From Flavobacteriaceae bacterium (lineage in GTDB: Bacteria > Bacteroidota > Bacteroidia > Flavobacteriales > Flavobacteriaceae), in assembly GCA_018623655.1 (NCBI GenBank), contig JAAZVG010000070.1:1-7612 (forward strand): a stretch of DNA of 7,612 nucleotides. The letters run 5' to 3'. The position numbers and the translations under genes are program-made. The notes under the pieces are model-generated. The model saw only the letters and a list, made by a program, of their open reading frames with translations. It had not been told where the DNA came from and ran no database searches. Shown piece after piece: positions 6,582 to 7,612 of this stretch. Position 1 is the first letter of the stretch; the number at the start of each line of letters is the position of its first letter.

Positions 6582-7612
6582 ACTTGAAGCACTCCCATAT
6601 TAAAATCCTGTTTTTCGTCGTTTTGATTGGCCATTTCAATACCTAACGACACCAGTTCTCTCGTTTTTACAGGATCGATAATTGCATCAACCCATAATCT
6701 TGAAGCGGCATAATATGGAGAAGTACTCTCTTTGTATTTTGCTTCAATATTTTCTAACAGCGCTTGCTTATCTTCTTTTGAAAGTGAATCGCCTTTCTTT
6801 TTAAGTTTAGCCTCTTCGATTTGCAATAATACTTTTGATGCTGATCCGCCACTCATCACAGCAATTTCTGCAGAAGGCCAGGCAACAATCAACCGCGGAT
6901 CATATGCTTTTCCGCACATCGCGTAATTACCTGCACCATATGAATTACCCATTACAATACTGAATTTTGGAACTACAGAATTACTGACGGCATTTACCAT
7001 TTTCGCTCCATCTTTTATGATTCCACCGTGCTCACTCTTACTTCCTACCATAAAACCAGTAACATCGTGAAGAAATAGTAAAGGAATTCCCTTTTGATTA
7101 CAGTTAGCAATGAAACGAGTCGCTTTGTCTGCAGAATCAGAGTAAATCACTCCTCCAATTTGCATTTCGCCCTTGGCATTTTTTTCGATTTTTCGCTGAT
7201 TGGCTACAATTCCTACTGCCCAACCATCAATACGCGCATAACCGGTGATAATACTCTTACCGTAGGAATCTTTGTATGCAAGAAAAGAATCCGCATCAAC
7301 AATCGCCTCTATGATAATCATAGTATTATAAGCTTCGCTTCGATTCGAAGGTAAGCAATTGTAAATCTCTTCGGCTGGTATACTCGGAAGCACACTTTCT
7401 ATGCGATCAAAACCTGCAGTTTTCGGTTGTTTTAAGGAACCTACTAAGTGCTTTAGAATATCTAAGGCTTCCTTATCATCTTTGGCTTTATAATCTGCAA
7501 CACCAGAAATTGCATTGTGCGTATGAGCACCCCCTAGTGTTTCTGCATCAACAGTTTCTCCAATTGCTGCTTTGACGAGATATGGGCCCGCTAGAAAGAT
7601 TGACCCAGCACC
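6578..7612 (-). CDS. Acyl-CoA carboxylase carboxyltransferase (beta) subunit, N-terminus cut by window edge
   Basis: Carboxyltransferase subunit of a biotin-dependent acyl-CoA carboxylase (methylcrotonyl-/propionyl-/geranyl-CoA type). It moves the carboxyl group from carboxybiotin to an acyl-CoA in branched-chain amino acid or odd-chain fatty acid metabolism. The reading frame is open to the right edge, giving 344 visible residues; family members have about 510-545, so roughly 170-200 N-terminal residues are missing. A GTG at 7391-7393 is internal, not a start. Motifs in visible numbering: end of the N-terminal crotonase-like domain with GGAHTHNAISGVADY 27-41; C-terminal domain with FLHDVTGFMVG 180-190 and the oxyanion/biotin-binding segment GNSYGAGNYAMCG 222-234. 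The segment KIEKNAKGEMQIGG, about 141-154, is an insert relative to mitochondrial MCC-beta that I recall from flavobacterial homologues. Closest in style to methylcrotonyl-CoA carboxylase beta, but substrate cannot be fixed from this piece and no alpha subunit is in view. Confidence 0.92.
   Translation of the reverse strand, partial: GAGSIFLAGPYLVKAAIGETVDAETLGGAHTHNAISGVADYKAKDDKEALDILKHLVGSLKQPKTAGFDRIESVLPSIPAEEIYNCLPSNRSEAYNTMIIIEAIVDADSFLAYKDSYGKSIITGYARIDGWAVGIVANQRKIEKNAKGEMQIGGVIYSDSADKATRFIANCNQKGIPLLFLHDVTGFMVGSKSEHGGIIKDGAKMVNAVSNSVVPKFSIVMGNSYGAGNYAMCGKAYDPRLIVAWPSAEIAVMSGGSASKVLLQIEEAKLKKKGDSLSKEDKQALLENIEAKYKESTSPYYAASRLWVDAIIDPVKTRELVSLGIEMANQNDEKQDFNMGVLQV

Noticed and set aside
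7094..7354. Plus-strand 86-codon reading frame
   Set aside because: It lies wholly antisense to well-conserved carboxylase coding sequence and has no recognisable protein features.
7391..7393. GTG as the start of the minus-strand carboxylase gene
   Set aside because: The frame is open up to base 7612 and the upstream translation contains conserved carboxyltransferase sequence (GGAHTHNAISGVADY), so the GTG is an internal valine codon.
1..7612. Mobile element, defence system, CRISPR, toxin-antitoxin or biosynthetic novelty
   Set aside because: I saw no transposase, integrase, terminal inverted repeats, direct repeats or foreign-looking base composition; every long frame belongs to a recognised housekeeping family except the small SPOR-like protein.

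Overview
The window looks like chromosomal DNA of a Bacteroidota member, most likely a flavobacterium. The DNA is AT-rich, none of the internal starts is preceded by a Shine-Dalgarno sequence, and the proteins have Bacteroidota-like features: a short (350-residue) MenE, the Bacteroidota form of MenC, and a flavobacterial-style acyl-CoA carboxylase beta subunit. The taxonomic call is inferred from protein character; there is no rRNA or other marker in the window.

Bases 1-6581 (+ strand) form one tightly packed gene run centred on menaquinone (vitamin K2) biosynthesis: menD (5' end outside the window), cvfB (S1/winged-helix RNA-binding protein), a small single-pass membrane protein with a SPOR-like domain, menA, menC, a CPBP-family intramembrane protease, and menE. 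Junctions are ATGA (menD/cvfB), a 48-base gap (cvfB/SPOR gene), TAATG (SPOR gene/menA), ATGA (menA/menC), a 10-base gap (menC/CPBP) and an 11-base overlap (CPBP/menE). This points to one co-transcribed, partly translationally coupled operon, possibly with a weak internal promoter before the SPOR-like gene.

MenD makes SEPHCHC from isochorismate and 2-oxoglutarate. MenC dehydrates SHCHC to o-succinylbenzoate, MenE activates that to its CoA thioester, and MenA later prenylates DHNA to demethylmenaquinone at the membrane. MenF, MenH, MenB, the DHNA-CoA thioesterase and MenG/UbiE are not in the window. All catalytic motifs that can be seen in MenD, MenA, MenC and MenE are intact, so the pathway looks functional. 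Three passenger genes (cvfB, SPOR-like, CPBP) have no established role in the pathway.

Bases 6578-7612 (- strand) hold the C-terminal 344 residues of a biotin-dependent acyl-CoA carboxylase carboxyltransferase (beta) subunit, convergent with menE and overlapping its stop codon; its N-terminus lies beyond the right edge. I see no mobile element, CRISPR array, tRNA, rRNA or convincing riboswitch. I found no evidence for a new defence or mobile system; this is mainly an ordinary housekeeping locus with some interesting passengers.
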